Below, piece by piece: positions 1 to 8,493 of a DNA stretch of 64,000 nucleotides. The notes under the pieces were generated by a model, which had not been told where the DNA came from, ran no database searches, and saw only the letters and a program-made list of their open reading frames with translations. A program made the translations under genes and the position numbers. The first letter of the stretch is position 1; each line of letters opens with the position of its first letter. Origin of the DNA: Bacillus sp. SM2101 (lineage in GTDB: Bacteria > Bacillota > Bacilli > Bacillales > SM2101); contig NZ_JAEUFG010000001.1 of NCBI RefSeq assembly GCF_018588585.1, positions 124,001 through 188,000 on the forward strand, written 5' to 3'.

Positions 1-892
1 CACCAACTAGAGATCTACCTGGTTCGATCCATATTTCTGGTACAGACATATTAAACTGCAAAGCCAATTTTTTAACTTCTTTAACAATTTCTTTTACATA
101 TTGATCAGCCGGAATAGGATCATCTTCGTCTGTGTACCTAATTCCAAAGCCACCGCCTAAATTTAACACTTGAGCAGTATAATTATACTCGTTATACCAA
201 TCATGTAATTTTTGAAATAACTTCTTAGCTGCTAGTAAAAAGCCAGTCGTTTCAAAAATTTGTGAACCTATATGACAATGCACACCTAACATCGTAAGCA
301 TATCTGATTGTGTTACTTGTTTTAGTGCCTCATCTGCTTGGCCGCTTAGTAAATCAAAGCCAAATTTTGAATCCTCTTGCCCAGTTAAGATATAATCATG
401 TGTATGTGCTTCAATTCCTGGTGTTACTCGCAAAAGAACGTTTATTTTCGTTGATTTGGCTAGACAAATTTCCTGTAACATCGTTAATTCATGAAAATTA
501 TCGATGACAATACACCCTATGTTATGTTGTACTGCCATTTCAAGCTCATGTACGCTTTTATTATTTCCATGAAAATGAATACGATCAACAGGAAATCCTG
601 CTTGAAGAGCTGTATATAATTCTCCACCTGAAACAACATCTAATGATAACCCTTCTTCTTCTGCTAACTGTATCATAGCTATCGAAGAAAATGCTTTACT
701 GGCGTATGCAACTTGACCTTCGACTTCTAAAGTTGTGAATGTATCTTTAAATGCTGATGCTCTTTTGCGTATTAAATCAACATCATAAATATACAGGGGG
801 GTACCATACTGCTTAGCCAATTCAATTGAATCGACTCCACCAATTTCTAGATGCCCCTCATTATTAACTCGACTAGTACCGTGAAAAAACAT
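1..892 (-). CDS. lysA: Diaminopimelate decarboxylase, C-terminus outside window
   Basis: PLP enzyme that decarboxylates meso-diaminopimelate to L-lysine, the last step of lysine synthesis. About 297 N-terminal residues are visible and the frame runs off the left edge; the family is usually about 430-440 aa. The PLP-lysine motif YASKAF (Lys66), the HCHIGSQ motif, the glycine-rich LNLGGGFG and EPGRS near the edge are all visible. The ATG at 892 follows a GAGGGAG ribosome site. lysA downstream of spoVAF is the B. subtilis order. It faces the same way as the spoVA genes, with a 185-bp gap in which no clear terminator was seen. Confidence 0.95.
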   Translation of the reverse strand, partial: MFFHGTSRVNNEGHLEIGGVDSIELAKQYGTPLYIYDVDLIRKRASAFKDTFTTLEVEGQVAYASKAFSSIAMIQLAEEEGLSLDVVSGGELYTALQAGFPVDRIHFHGNNKSVHELEMAVQHNIGCIVIDNFHELTMLQEICLAKSTKINVLLRVTPGIEAHTHDYILTGQEDSKFGFDLLSGQADEALKQVTQSDMLTMLGVHCHIGSQIFETTGFLLAAKKLFQKLHDWYNEYNYTAQVLNLGGGFGIRYTDEDDPIPADQYVKEIVKEVKKLALQFNMSVPEIWIEPGRSLVG

Positions 893-1077
893 TGCACTCC
901 CTCATTTTCTCTACTTCATTCTAAAAATAATTAAAACTACATTATCACAAGTTCCACTAGCACGCAATAGATGATTACAAGAAAAGCATATAGACACAGA
1001 ATAATCTAAACCAAGCGGTGGGTTCTTATCACAAGAAGGTGTTTATATTCATCTTATCTTCATCACAGTTTTATCCA

Positions 1078-2553
1078 CTATTTCTGCTGTTTTATTCTAT
1101 TTTGTGGATGCACAATACTTGGTCTAACACGTGAACCAGGGACAGATCTCCGAATTAAGATTTGAAGAAAAGCACCTGGGTTAAACGGGATAAACGGCCA
1201 TAAATAAGGTGTATTTAAGGAACGCATTTGGATAAGAAATAATAAATAGACGGTCGAACCAATCAATAGACCGGGCAAATGAAATATTGCTACAACGACA
1301 ATGAGAACTAGTCTAGATAATTTATTGGCAATACTTAATTCATAGCTCGGGGTTACGAAAGATCCAATTGTTGCTATTGCAACATAAAAAATAACCTCTG
1401 GAACGAACAAGCCTACATCTATAGCAATTTGACCAATTAAAACCGCTGCAATTAGAGCCATAGCAGTTGATAGAGCAGTAGGCGTATGTATGGAAGCTAG
1501 CCTTAAGAATTCGATTCCGAGATCAGCGATAATGATTTGAATAATAATTGGTATGTTCGATTTTTCCTCAGGGCCGATATAGGATATTTTTTCAGGAATT
1601 AACGATGGTTCAAGTACAAAAAGCAACCATAATGGTAATAGAAAAATAGATGCAGCGATCCCTAAAAAACGCACCCACCTGATGAACGTACCTATTGCTG
1701 GTGATTGACGATATTCTTCTACGTGTTGAACATGATGGAAAAATGTCGTAGGTGTAATGATCACACTAGGTGAAGTATCTACCAATACAAGGACATGCCC
1801 TTCAAGTAAGTGAGTAGCTGCTATATCTGGCCTTTCTGTATAACGCACACGTGGATAAGGATTAAATCCTTGTGCGACTAAAAACTCTTCGATTGTTTTA
1901 TCTGCCATTGTTAATCCATCTATTTCGATCTCATTAATCTCTTTTTTAATAACTTCTATTAAGCCAGGTTCAGCAATGTCTTTAATATACGCAATACATA
2001 TATCCGTCTTGGAACGTTCACCAACTTGTATAACTTCAAAGCGAATCCTCTCATCACGTATACGTCTTCTTATTAAAGCCGTATTTACGACCATCATCTC
2101 TACAAAGCCATCCCGTGCTCCACGAACAACCTTTTCTGTATCAGGCTCTTCTGGGGTTCTGCCTGGATAACCTCTAACATCAACGATAAACCCACTTGTT
2201 TCGCCTTCAATGACAACAAAGATTAAGCCAGCTAACAATTGATCTACTGCTTCATCTAGATTGTCCACCTCTTTTACCTGTTGGTGAACTAGACGATTCT
2301 CAATGATTTGTTTTATTTTTGAGGATTGCCTTTCTCTATCATTAATTTCAATAAGCACAGTTAAGAGCTGCATAATCGTAGCAGTTTCACATATTGCAGC
2401 TACGAAATAAATATGGACATCCTTGTTTAATATTTTGATCTTTTTCACACCTATATCGTAGGTTGTTTCTAGTCCCAAATGTGTTTTGAAAAATTCCTCA
2501 TTTTCTGATGGTGAAGCTGATATAGGAATTTTATTCTTTTTTGAAGTTGTCAT
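1078..2553 (-). CDS. spoVAF: Stage V sporulation protein AF (GerA-family membrane protein)
   Basis: SpoVAF is a spore inner-membrane protein related to the A subunits of germinant receptors (GerAA/GerBA family). It is encoded with the SpoVA dipicolinate-channel genes and expressed in the forespore. The N-terminal half is soluble (for example [20 protein letters not shown]); the C-terminal half has about four to five hydrophobic segments between residues about 290 and 460. Length (491 aa) is normal. I chose the ATG at 2553, behind AAAGGAGTG, over an in-frame GTG nine bases upstream. The gene overlaps the end of spoVAEa by about 23 bp, which implies coupled translation. Confidence 0.93.
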   Translation of the reverse strand: MTTSKKNKIPISASPSENEEFFKTHLGLETTYDIGVKKIKILNKDVHIYFVAAICETATIMQLLTVLIEINDRERQSSKIKQIIENRLVHQQVKEVDNLDEAVDQLLAGLIFVVIEGETSGFIVDVRGYPGRTPEEPDTEKVVRGARDGFVEMMVVNTALIRRRIRDERIRFEVIQVGERSKTDICIAYIKDIAEPGLIEVIKKEINEIEIDGLTMADKTIEEFLVAQGFNPYPRVRYTERPDIAATHLLEGHVLVLVDTSPSVIITPTTFFHHVQHVEEYRQSPAIGTFIRWVRFLGIAASIFLLPLWLLFVLEPSLIPEKISYIGPEEKSNIPIIIQIIIADLGIEFLRLASIHTPTALSTAMALIAAVLIGQIAIDVGLFVPEVIFYVAIATIGSFVTPSYELSIANKLSRLVLIVVVAIFHLPGLLIGSTVYLLFLIQMRSLNTPYLWPFIPFNPGAFLQILIRRSVPGSRVRPSIVHPQNRIKQQK

Positions 2554-3115
2554 AAAATCCACTCCTTTCTAAAATAAGGGCGACTGCTTTACGTGTAATA
2601 GGTGATCCATATTTAATATGATCTTGCATCGCCATTTTCCCTATATCTCCTATTCCCACAACGATTGGGACTTTCAAGTGATCTAAACAGTACACTGTGT
2701 CACCATTGATTCGTCCAACCTCCCACTCTTTCACTCCATATTTGTCTACTCCGAATTGTGTAAGTTCTCCTGTATTATCGATGCACACATCAACTTTCGT
2801 CCATTCAGTAAAGTTGGTTTTAGCAGCAACTGCGATAATTCCCAATACATTAATTTTTTTATGATTAACAACATATTGTAACGCCGTTTCCCCACTACCT
2901 TCACCAATGTATCCACTGTCATCAAACATGACAAAGACAGGGTCATGTTTAGCATGTAAAATATATTGAACAATTTCAGGACCAGATAACTTGGTTGGAT
3001 TACCGAAGGATCTCGAAATACACCTACCACCTATTTCCGTTGCAATGTATTCTATTGTTCTCAAAGCGTATTCGTCTCCATCAGTGATAATAATTACATG
3101 ACGACTCCCGTTCAT
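2531..3115 (-). CDS. spoVAEA: Stage V sporulation protein AEa
   Basis: Soluble SpoVA-operon protein of the SpoVAEa family, whose exact biochemical role is unsettled. Family hallmarks visible are TDGDEYA near the N-terminus, [27 protein letters not shown] and GSPITRKAV near the C-terminus. The longer frame starts at 3136, but the ATG at 3115 has AAAGGAAAG upstream and gives the length (194 aa) and N-terminus expected of the family. In B. subtilis this gene follows spoVAEb; here spoVAB is the next gene upstream, so spoVAC, spoVAD and spoVAEb are missing from the operon. Confidence 0.93.
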   Translation of the reverse strand: MNGSRHVIIITDGDEYALRTIEYIATEIGGRCISRSFGNPTKLSGPEIVQYILHAKHDPVFVMFDDSGYIGEGSGETALQYVVNHKKINVLGIIAVAAKTNFTEWTKVDVCIDNTGELTQFGVDKYGVKEWEVGRINGDTVYCLDHLKVPIVVGIGDIGKMAMQDHIKYGSPITRKAVALILERSGFYDNFKKE

Positions 3116-3183
3116 CCAACTCTTTCCTTTCGTCATTCATAGTAAAGCTATAACAATTTTATAAATGTAGTGTTATTGCACTT

Positions 3184-3294
3184 GGTGGTTGTTTTCGCAC
3201 TAGAAATTCACGTTAAAAAACTAGCATTCGTAGCACCTTTGCACTTTGAAATTATAGGATACAGACTAAACATTACTATTTTCGAAAAAACCTG
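3184..3294 (-). repeat. Family 1 dispersed repeat, copy in the spoVAB-spoVAEa gap
   Basis: Read on the minus strand, this stretch contains GTGCTACGAATGCTAG followed by GTGCGAAAACAACC, and starts with GGTTTTTTCGAAAATAG. These match the ends and core of the intergenic repeat best preserved at 33322-33499. It fills most of the gap where B. subtilis carries spoVAC, spoVAD and spoVAEb. It is the only copy I found in reverse orientation. Confidence 0.6.
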
Positions 3295-3330
3295 AAAATT
3301 AATCCATAACATCATTCAGACAATGCTCTA

Positions 3331-3756
3331 TTACCAGTAGTCAACAAAATAAAGCCAATGAAATAAGGAACCAACTACCTTTCCAAGTGCAATCGCCATT
3401 AATAAGACAACGATTTGATCAACAACTCCCACACGTTTTGCTAATATCGGTAACACGTTTAGTACTTCAGTAAGTGCTGCCGCTAAGAGCCCCACAAAAA
3501 CACCATTTAATAAGCCAATTAGAATGATAAAAAAAATTGGTAGGAGAAACGTATTGTCATGAAGACTAATCCAACCTCCCATAACAGCACCTAATATCAC
3601 ACCCCACTCATACACTCGAACATACTTCTCTGTTTTTGAAAGTTGCATTAATCTTGGAATTACACCTAATACTGTCAGAAATGCAACGAACCCTGAGCCA
3701 ACTGCAAGTCCAGCTGCAAAGCCAGTAAATATCATGATAAACATTTCATTCAACAT
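3331..3756 (-). CDS. spoVAB: Stage V sporulation protein AB
   Basis: Small integral membrane protein of the SpoVA operon, about four to five hydrophobic segments in 141 aa. It matches the family in FAAGLAVGSGFVAFLTVLG near the N-terminus and in LTEVLNVLPILAKRVGV and VGSLFHWLYFV near the C-terminus. The ATG overlaps the stop of spoVAA by 11 bp, so the two are translationally coupled. The exact function within the DPA-transport machinery is not known. The next downstream SpoVA gene here is spoVAEa rather than spoVAC. Confidence 0.93.
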   Translation of the reverse strand: MLNEMFIMIFTGFAAGLAVGSGFVAFLTVLGVIPRLMQLSKTEKYVRVYEWGVILGAVMGGWISLHDNTFLLPIFFIILIGLLNGVFVGLLAAALTEVLNVLPILAKRVGVVDQIVVLLMAIALGKVVGSLFHWLYFVDYW

Positions 3757-4375
3757 CAGTTTTTTTCAAGCTCTCTTTGTTTTCATTAATAATGACATAA
3801 TGATCTAAATCTAATTGATATTTAAACATTTCAACCTCTAGTGGACTTGGTTCTTCATTTATACGTTTTTTAAATAAATGATTAAAAAAGAGTATCATTC
3901 CTAGACCCAATCCAATTGAATAAGGAACTTGTAACAATAATGGTTTAAGCACTTCTTCCCCAGTTATAATTAGGTAAAGACGTTGATGAACTTTTTGCAT
4001 ACTTACGTCTTCATGAAAGTTCATAATAGCTATTGCAGCTCCAACAAACAACAACAGCCATATAAATAGAAAGAAGACAGGATGATATTTACGTTGGTTT
4101 AAATTCACCTCAATGATCGTTTGGGATGGACCGATAGTTTGCACTTCAACTTTTGGATGATGACATAAGATGATCTCGATTAATTGTGTGACATCAACAA
4201 CAAGGAAATTTTTGTCGTGCAAACTGATTCTATGAACATTAATTTCCCTGACCTTTTCTGCAAGGTGTTCATCAGCAATCACCTTTGCTATATCACCAAC
4301 TGTAATAACTGCATTTAGTTTTGCCTGAACTTTATTGTACATACGAACATAAATTACCTGTGTCACAAACCTCAC
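3746..4375 (-). CDS. spoVAA: Stage V sporulation protein AA
   Basis: First gene of the spoVA operon, 209 aa. The N-terminal half is soluble and includes ITVGD. Two hydrophobic segments lie around residues 98-116 and 146-164, followed by a strongly conserved tail containing LGLGMILFFNHLFKKRINEE and PSPLEVEMFKYQLDLD. The start is a GTG at 4375; the next Met (4342) would remove residues that align with the family, so I kept the longer form. A candidate sigma-G promoter lies 45-75 bp upstream. Confidence 0.92.
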   Translation of the reverse strand: MRFVTQVIYVRMYNKVQAKLNAVITVGDIAKVIADEHLAEKVREINVHRISLHDKNFLVVDVTQLIEIILCHHPKVEVQTIGPSQTIIEVNLNQRKYHPVFFLFIWLLLFVGAAIAIMNFHEDVSMQKVHQRLYLIITGEEVLKPLLLQVPYSIGLGLGMILFFNHLFKKRINEEPSPLEVEMFKYQLDLDHYVIINENKESLKKTDVE

Positions 4376-4419
4376 ATCCTATATATACATCTCCTACTTC
4401 AGCCAATAGCTTATAGTTA

Positions 4420-4450
4420 TAGTATGTATTTCCACACAATGAGCAATTCT
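4420..4450 (-). promoter_or_regulatory. Candidate sigma-G promoter for spoVA
   Basis: On the minus strand, AGAATT (4445-4450) is followed after 18 bp by CATACTA (4420-4426). CATACTA is the typical sigma-G -10 sequence, and the -35 differs slightly from TGAATA. Forespore expression by sigma-G is established for spoVA operons. The promoter call is an inference from the match. Confidence 0.5.
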
Positions 4451-4548
4451 ATTGAACAATGTTCACCATCAATTACCAACAAACTAGTAATAGGAATTTT
4501 GATAATTCTAAACAGAAGGTATATTCACACATATAGAGAATATGTTAA

Positions 4549-4562
4549 TGAATGCGCTTACA
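4549..4562 (+). promoter_or_regulatory. Candidate CcpA cre site upstream of the acyl-CoA synthetase
   Basis: TGAATGCGCTTACA matches the cre consensus TGWAANCGNTNWCA at all but one fixed position. It lies 19 bp before the start codon, next to the ribosome site, a position that fits carbon catabolite repression as seen for acetate and acyl-CoA activation genes in Bacillus. Not tested. Confidence 0.5.
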
Positions 4563-4580
4563 AGATGAGGAGGTTATGAA

Positions 4581-6521
4581 ATGGATAATCATCCAGTATG
4601 GATTCCAAATGAAGAAAGCATAAAAAAAACAAATTTATATTTATGGATGAATAAACTTGGCTACAGCGATTATGATTCTTTTTATAAAGACTCGATTACA
4701 AACATTGAATGGTTTTGGCACGAAGCAGAAAAAGAAATGAACGTTGAATGGTATGAGCCATATTCAAAAGTCCTTGATGTAACAAGGGGTGTTCAATGGC
4801 CATCATGGTATATTGAAGGAAAATTAAATGTAACTAGCAATGCAATCGACAAATGGTTACACGATGAGCATAGCGCAAACAAAGAAGCTATCATATGGGA
4901 AGGAGAAGACGGTGTAGTTCAGAAAATAACATACGAACAATTAGGACAGCAAGTCAACTCTTTCGCTGCTGGACTAAAGCAATTAGGAGTAAAAAAAGGT
5001 GACTGCATTACACTATATTTACCCATGCTTATTGAAACAGTTATTGCCATGTTGGCGATAAGTAAAATAGGTGCAATTTTCACCCCTGCATTTTCTGGGT
5101 ATGCAGCAAATGCTGTGGCAAAAAGGATTGTAGGTTGTGATGCAAAAATTATTATTACAGCTGATGGATTCCTTCGCAGAGGGAAAGTGATTCAAATGAA
5201 AGAAGAGGCAGATAAAGCCATTAAACAAGCGGAATCAATTGAAAAAATGATCGTCGTGAATCGAATTGGAAGAGAAATTCCATGGAATAAAGAAGTTGAT
5301 TTACGATGGGAAGATGTAATAGATAACGATCAACTTATTGATAGCGAAGAAATGGATAGCTCTGACCCATTCATGCTCATATATTCCTCTGGTACAACTG
5401 GTCAACCAAAAGGAATCGTACATACTCATAGCGGATTCCCATTAAAGGCCGCATTTGATGCACGATTTGGAATGGATTTAAATGCTCATGAAAGAATGAT
5501 GTGGGTTACAGACATGGGATGGATGATGGGACCTTTCTTAGTATTTGGCACACTGTTAAACAACAGTACAATGGTGTTGTATGAAGGTTCACCTGATTAT
5601 CCAGAAGTAAATAGGCTATGGAAATTGGTTGAAAAACACCAAATAACACATTTAGGTATTTCTCCAACTCTAATTCGTGTATTGATGAAACAAGGAGAAC
5701 AATGGTTGAATAATATTAAGTTAACATCTCTAAAGGTATTCGGTTCAACAGGAGAGCCTTGGAATGTAGAACCTTGGCTCTGGTTGTTTCATAAAGTCGG
5801 CAAAAGTAAAATACCCATTATGAATTATTCAGGTGGCACAGAAATATCAGGAGGAATCCTAGGGAATATATTGCTTAAACCGATCGCACCAGTTAGTTTT
5901 AATGCACCATTACCAGGAATGGCAGCAGACGTCTATAACCTCAAAGGAGAAACGGTTCATTCAGAGGTAGGCGAATTAGTGCTAACAAAACCTTGGGTCG
6001 GTATGGCCAATGGTTTTTGGAAAGAATCTGACAGATATATTGAATCATATTGGAATCGCTGGGAAAATATTTGGGTACATGGTGATTGGGTTAGTTTAGA
6101 TGAAAATCATTTCTGGACAATAACCGGTCGATCTGATGATACATTAAATATTGCTGGAAAAAGAGTTGGCCCTGCTGAGCTGGAGTCTATTTTAGTTGAA
6201 CATCCTCAAGTGGTAGAAGCAGCAACTATTGGAGTTCCTAATAATATAAAAGGTGAGGTCGCTGTTTGCTTTATTGTCATAAAAGATAAGGTGAAAAACA
6301 AGGAAAAACTAATTTCTGAACTATATCAATTAGTTGAACAGAATCTTGGTAAATCTTTAAAGCCTCATGACATCTATACTGTCTCTGAGTTGCCAAAGAC
6401 GAGAAACGCCAAAGTTATGCGGCGAGTCATCAAGTCCATTTATCTAGGTCAAGATCCAGGTGATCTATCAGCATTAGAAAACCAATCTGCCATCTCATCA
6501 ATAAGCAATATGAGTAGTTAG
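4581..6521 (+). CDS. AMP-forming acetyl/acyl-CoA synthetase
   Basis: Adenylate-forming enzyme that activates a carboxylic acid to its CoA thioester through an acyl-AMP. It is full length (646 aa), with an ACS N-terminal region (residues about 35-95), the ATP-binding P-loop YSSGTTGQPKG (about 270), GSTGEPWN (about 392), the A5-like NYSGGTE (about 415), HGDW (about 500), and the C-terminal domain ending in PKTRNAKVMRR, where the Lys is the expected catalytic/acetylation lysine. The A5 motif differs from the WQTETG of true acetyl-CoA synthetase, so acetate may not be the substrate; short- or medium-chain acids or acetoacetate are possible. It stands alone, divergent from spoVA, with GAGGAGG upstream of the ATG. 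Confidence 0.85.
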   Translation: MDNHPVWIPNEESIKKTNLYLWMNKLGYSDYDSFYKDSITNIEWFWHEAEKEMNVEWYEPYSKVLDVTRGVQWPSWYIEGKLNVTSNAIDKWLHDEHSANKEAIIWEGEDGVVQKITYEQLGQQVNSFAAGLKQLGVKKGDCITLYLPMLIETVIAMLAISKIGAIFTPAFSGYAANAVAKRIVGCDAKIIITADGFLRRGKVIQMKEEADKAIKQAESIEKMIVVNRIGREIPWNKEVDLRWEDVIDNDQLIDSEEMDSSDPFMLIYSSGTTGQPKGIVHTHSGFPLKAAFDARFGMDLNAHERMMWVTDMGWMMGPFLVFGTLLNNSTMVLYEGSPDYPEVNRLWKLVEKHQITHLGISPTLIRVLMKQGEQWLNNIKLTSLKVFGSTGEPWNVEPWLWLFHKVGKSKIPIMNYSGGTEISGGILGNILLKPIAPVSFNAPLPGMAADVYNLKGETVHSEVGELVLTKPWVGMANGFWKESDRYIESYWNRWENIWVHGDWVSLDENHFWTITGRSDDTLNIAGKRVGPAELESILVEHPQVVEAATIGVPNNIKGEVAVCFIVIKDKVKNKEKLISELYQLVEQNLGKSLKPHDIYTVSELPKTRNAKVMRRVIKSIYLGQDPGDLSALENQSAISSISNMSS

Positions 6522-6640
6522 AAGGAAGAAAAGGTGGAAGTCGTCATATTGACTCAAATTGATGAAGTGGTTAAAAGGGCTAAAGACTCTCTGTAGCTGA
6601 AAAGACAAATAACGTTCCTAGTGTGAGTACTTATTTAACA

Positions 6641-6802
6641 AAGGCTCTTGTCGTAAACTTGATTGTTTATTTATACAAAATTACCATTGTAAAAAAGAAG
6701 CCTATTGTAATTATGAATCATAATATAGAAGAAAAGATGCCACGAAACTATAGTTGTATCGGTGTTGATATATTATTACGAAAAACAACAATAAAAACGA
6801 AG
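6641..6802 (+). repeat. Family 1 dispersed repeat (copy A)
   Basis: Starts AAAGGCTCTTGTCGTAAACTT, carries the core GATGCCACGAAACTATAG, and ends near ACGAAAAACAACA. It accounts for most of the 305-bp space between the synthetase and sigF. A 78-codon open frame across it (6623-6859) has no ribosome site and looks accidental. A 20-codon frame from about 6535 was also seen and is not supported. Confidence 0.7.
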
Positions 6803-6815
6803 AAATCCTTAGCAA

Positions 6816-6847
6816 GAAAGGATGGGCTAACTGCCCATCCTTTCTTT
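6816..6847 (-). terminator. Terminator overlapping the end of sigF
   Basis: GAAAGGATGGGC (6816-6827) pairs perfectly with GCCCATCCTTTC (6833-6844) around a five-base loop. In the transcript the 5' arm is made of the last sigF codons (encoding KERMG) and a short U-rich stretch follows. The operon terminator is therefore partly inside the coding sequence. Confidence 0.75.
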
Positions 6848-7585
6848 CATTTGTTTTAATATCTTCTTTTCTAACCTTGATACTTGTACTTGAGAAATGC
6901 CTAATCTAGATGCTACTTCAGTTTGAGTTTGATCTTTATAATAACGTAAATAAACAATTAACCTTTCACGTTCATCTAACTCATGTATTGCTTCTTTTAG
7001 TGCAATTTTTTCAAACCATTTTGCCTCAGTATGATCTGCAATTTGATCAATCAAAGTGATTGGATCTCCATCATTTTCGTACACAGTTTCATGTATTGAT
7101 GTAGGTGTACGACTAGCCTCTTGAGCCATAACAACTTCTTCTGGAGATATTGATAAGAACTCTGCAATTTCATTCACTGTTGGAGCCCTACCAAATTGCT
7201 TTGCAAGTTCATCCTTAGCTTTTCGAATTTTATTCCCAATCTCTTTTAAGGATCTACTTACTTTTACAGTTCCATCGTCACGAATAAATCGCTGAATCTC
7301 TCCAATAATCATCGGAACAGCATAGGTAGAAAACTTAACATCATAAGTTAAATCAAATTTATCAACTGATTTCAAGAGACCGATACATCCGATTTGAAAT
7401 AAATCATCAGGCTCATAACCCCGATTTAAAAAACGTTGCACAACTGACCAAACTAGTCTCATGTTTTTCTCAATAATCAAATCACGAGCTTCTTGCTCTC
7501 CATTTTGACTGCGTTTGATTAAGTCTTTTACTTCATGATCCTTTAAATATGTTTGACCTTTTTCTTTCTTGACCTCCACATCCAT
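6827..7585 (-). CDS. sigF: RNA polymerase forespore sigma factor F
   Basis: First compartment-specific sigma factor of the forespore, held inactive by SpoIIAB until SpoIIAA frees it. It is 252 aa from the ATG at 7585, which has AAGGGAG upstream; a TTG two codons earlier is less likely. Region 2 includes NMRLVWSVVQRFLNRGYEPD and DLFQIGCIGLLK (residues about 42-80), with region 3 in the middle. The region 4 helix-turn-helix QTEVASRLGISQVQVSRLEK lies near the C-terminus. It is third gene of spoIIA, 13 bp after spoIIAB. Confidence 0.97.
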   Translation of the reverse strand: MDVEVKKEKGQTYLKDHEVKDLIKRSQNGEQEARDLIIEKNMRLVWSVVQRFLNRGYEPDDLFQIGCIGLLKSVDKFDLTYDVKFSTYAVPMIIGEIQRFIRDDGTVKVSRSLKEIGNKIRKAKDELAKQFGRAPTVNEIAEFLSISPEEVVMAQEASRTPTSIHETVYENDGDPITLIDQIADHTEAKWFEKIALKEAIHELDERERLIVYLRYYKDQTQTEVASRLGISQVQVSRLEKKILKQMKERMGS

Positions 7586-7598
7586 AGGCAAGTCTCCC

Positions 7599-8039
7599 TT
7601 AATTGCTTAAAGCTTTACTTTTTGATAAATGCTTCGATAATTTAACAACCGTACCACTTGAGACGGTAGAATCAATCGTTACTTCATCCATGAAGTTCTC
7701 CATAATGGTAAATCCCATTCCTGATCGTTCTAACTCAGGTTTAGTTGTAAAAAGGGGTTGTCTAGCTTCATCAATATCTTTAATACCTTTTCCTTCATCA
7801 CGAATGGTTATATGAACAAAGCCATCCTCAAGTATTACAGAAATGTACACTACGCCATTTGGATCATTTTCATAACCATGAATGATCGAATTTGTTACGG
7901 CCTCAGAAACAACGGTTTTTATTTCAGTTAACTCATCTAACGTTGGATCTAACTGAGCAATAAATGATGCAACTGTGACTCTGGCAAATGATTCATTTTG
8001 ACTGAGCGCAGAAAATTGGAGGTGCATGACATTTTTCAT
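7599..8039 (-). CDS. spoIIAB: Anti-sigma-F factor and SpoIIAA kinase
   Basis: GHKL-fold ATPase kinase that binds sigma-F and phosphorylates SpoIIAA. Visible are the N-box [13 protein letters not shown] with metal-ligand Asn50, the G1 box DEGKGI (81-86) and the lid with ERSGMGF (104-110). Length (146 aa) is normal. The ATG overlaps the stop codon of spoIIAA (TAATG), so the two are translated in a coupled way, as is usual for partner-switch modules. Confidence 0.97.
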   Translation of the reverse strand: MKNVMHLQFSALSQNESFARVTVASFIAQLDPTLDELTEIKTVVSEAVTNSIIHGYENDPNGVVYISVILEDGFVHITIRDEGKGIKDIDEARQPLFTTKPELERSGMGFTIMENFMDEVTIDSTVSSGTVVKLSKHLSKSKALSN

Positions 8040-8389
8040 TATGCCACCCCCAACGTTTGAAGTGCATATTGTTCATTCATTTCTAAACGTACTATTTTGA
8101 ATAACCCAGACATATCAAACAATCTTTTTACAGGTTGAGAAATATTACATACTACCATTTCCCCACCTAAATTCTTAATTTGTTTGTAACGACCTAAGAT
8201 GACCCCTAATCCCGAGCTGTCCATAAAGGTAAGTTGCTCTAAATTTAAGACGATGTGATGAATATTTTTACTACTAATCGCTTTATTCACTTGTTCTCTC
8301 AGCTCTTCAGCTGTATGATGATCGAGTTCCCCATGTAGACGAATAAGTAAAACGTCCTTCATTACTTCAAGAGTAATAGATAGACTCAC
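8039..8389 (-). CDS. spoIIAA: Anti-sigma-F factor antagonist
   Basis: STAS-domain anti-anti-sigma factor; its unphosphorylated form releases sigma-F from SpoIIAB. The phosphorylation site is FMDSSGLG with Ser58, the position used in B. subtilis. It is 116 aa, the normal size, with a strong AAGGAGG before the ATG. It is first gene of the spoIIA operon, 104-bp spacing from dacF, where a sigma-H-like promoter can be placed. Confidence 0.97.
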   Translation of the reverse strand: MSLSITLEVMKDVLLIRLHGELDHHTAEELREQVNKAISSKNIHHIVLNLEQLTFMDSSGLGVILGRYKQIKNLGGEMVVCNISQPVKRLFDMSGLFKIVRLEMNEQYALQTLGVA

Positions 8390-8431
8390 TATGTTATCCT
8401 CCTTTATGTTTTCTACTTTTACTTAGTGAGT

Positions 8432-8461
8432 CATTTCGCTATATTCACCTGATAATCCTTC
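8432..8461 (-). promoter_or_regulatory. Candidate sigma-H promoter of spoIIA
   Basis: On the minus strand, GAAGGATTA (8453-8461) fits the sigma-H -35 RNAGGAWWW. After 12 bp, AGCGAAATG (8432-8440) approximates the -10 RNNGAATWW. Control of spoIIA by sigma-H with Spo0A is established in B. subtilis; the -10 match here is imperfect. Confidence 0.4.
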
Positions 8462-8493
8462 ATCATGACAAAACTAGTGAAGATTCGGCAAAA

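Noticed and set aside
6623-6859. 78-codon open frame on the plus strand
   Set aside because: It spans a family 1 repeat and the sigF terminator and has no ribosome site or recognisable protein sequence.
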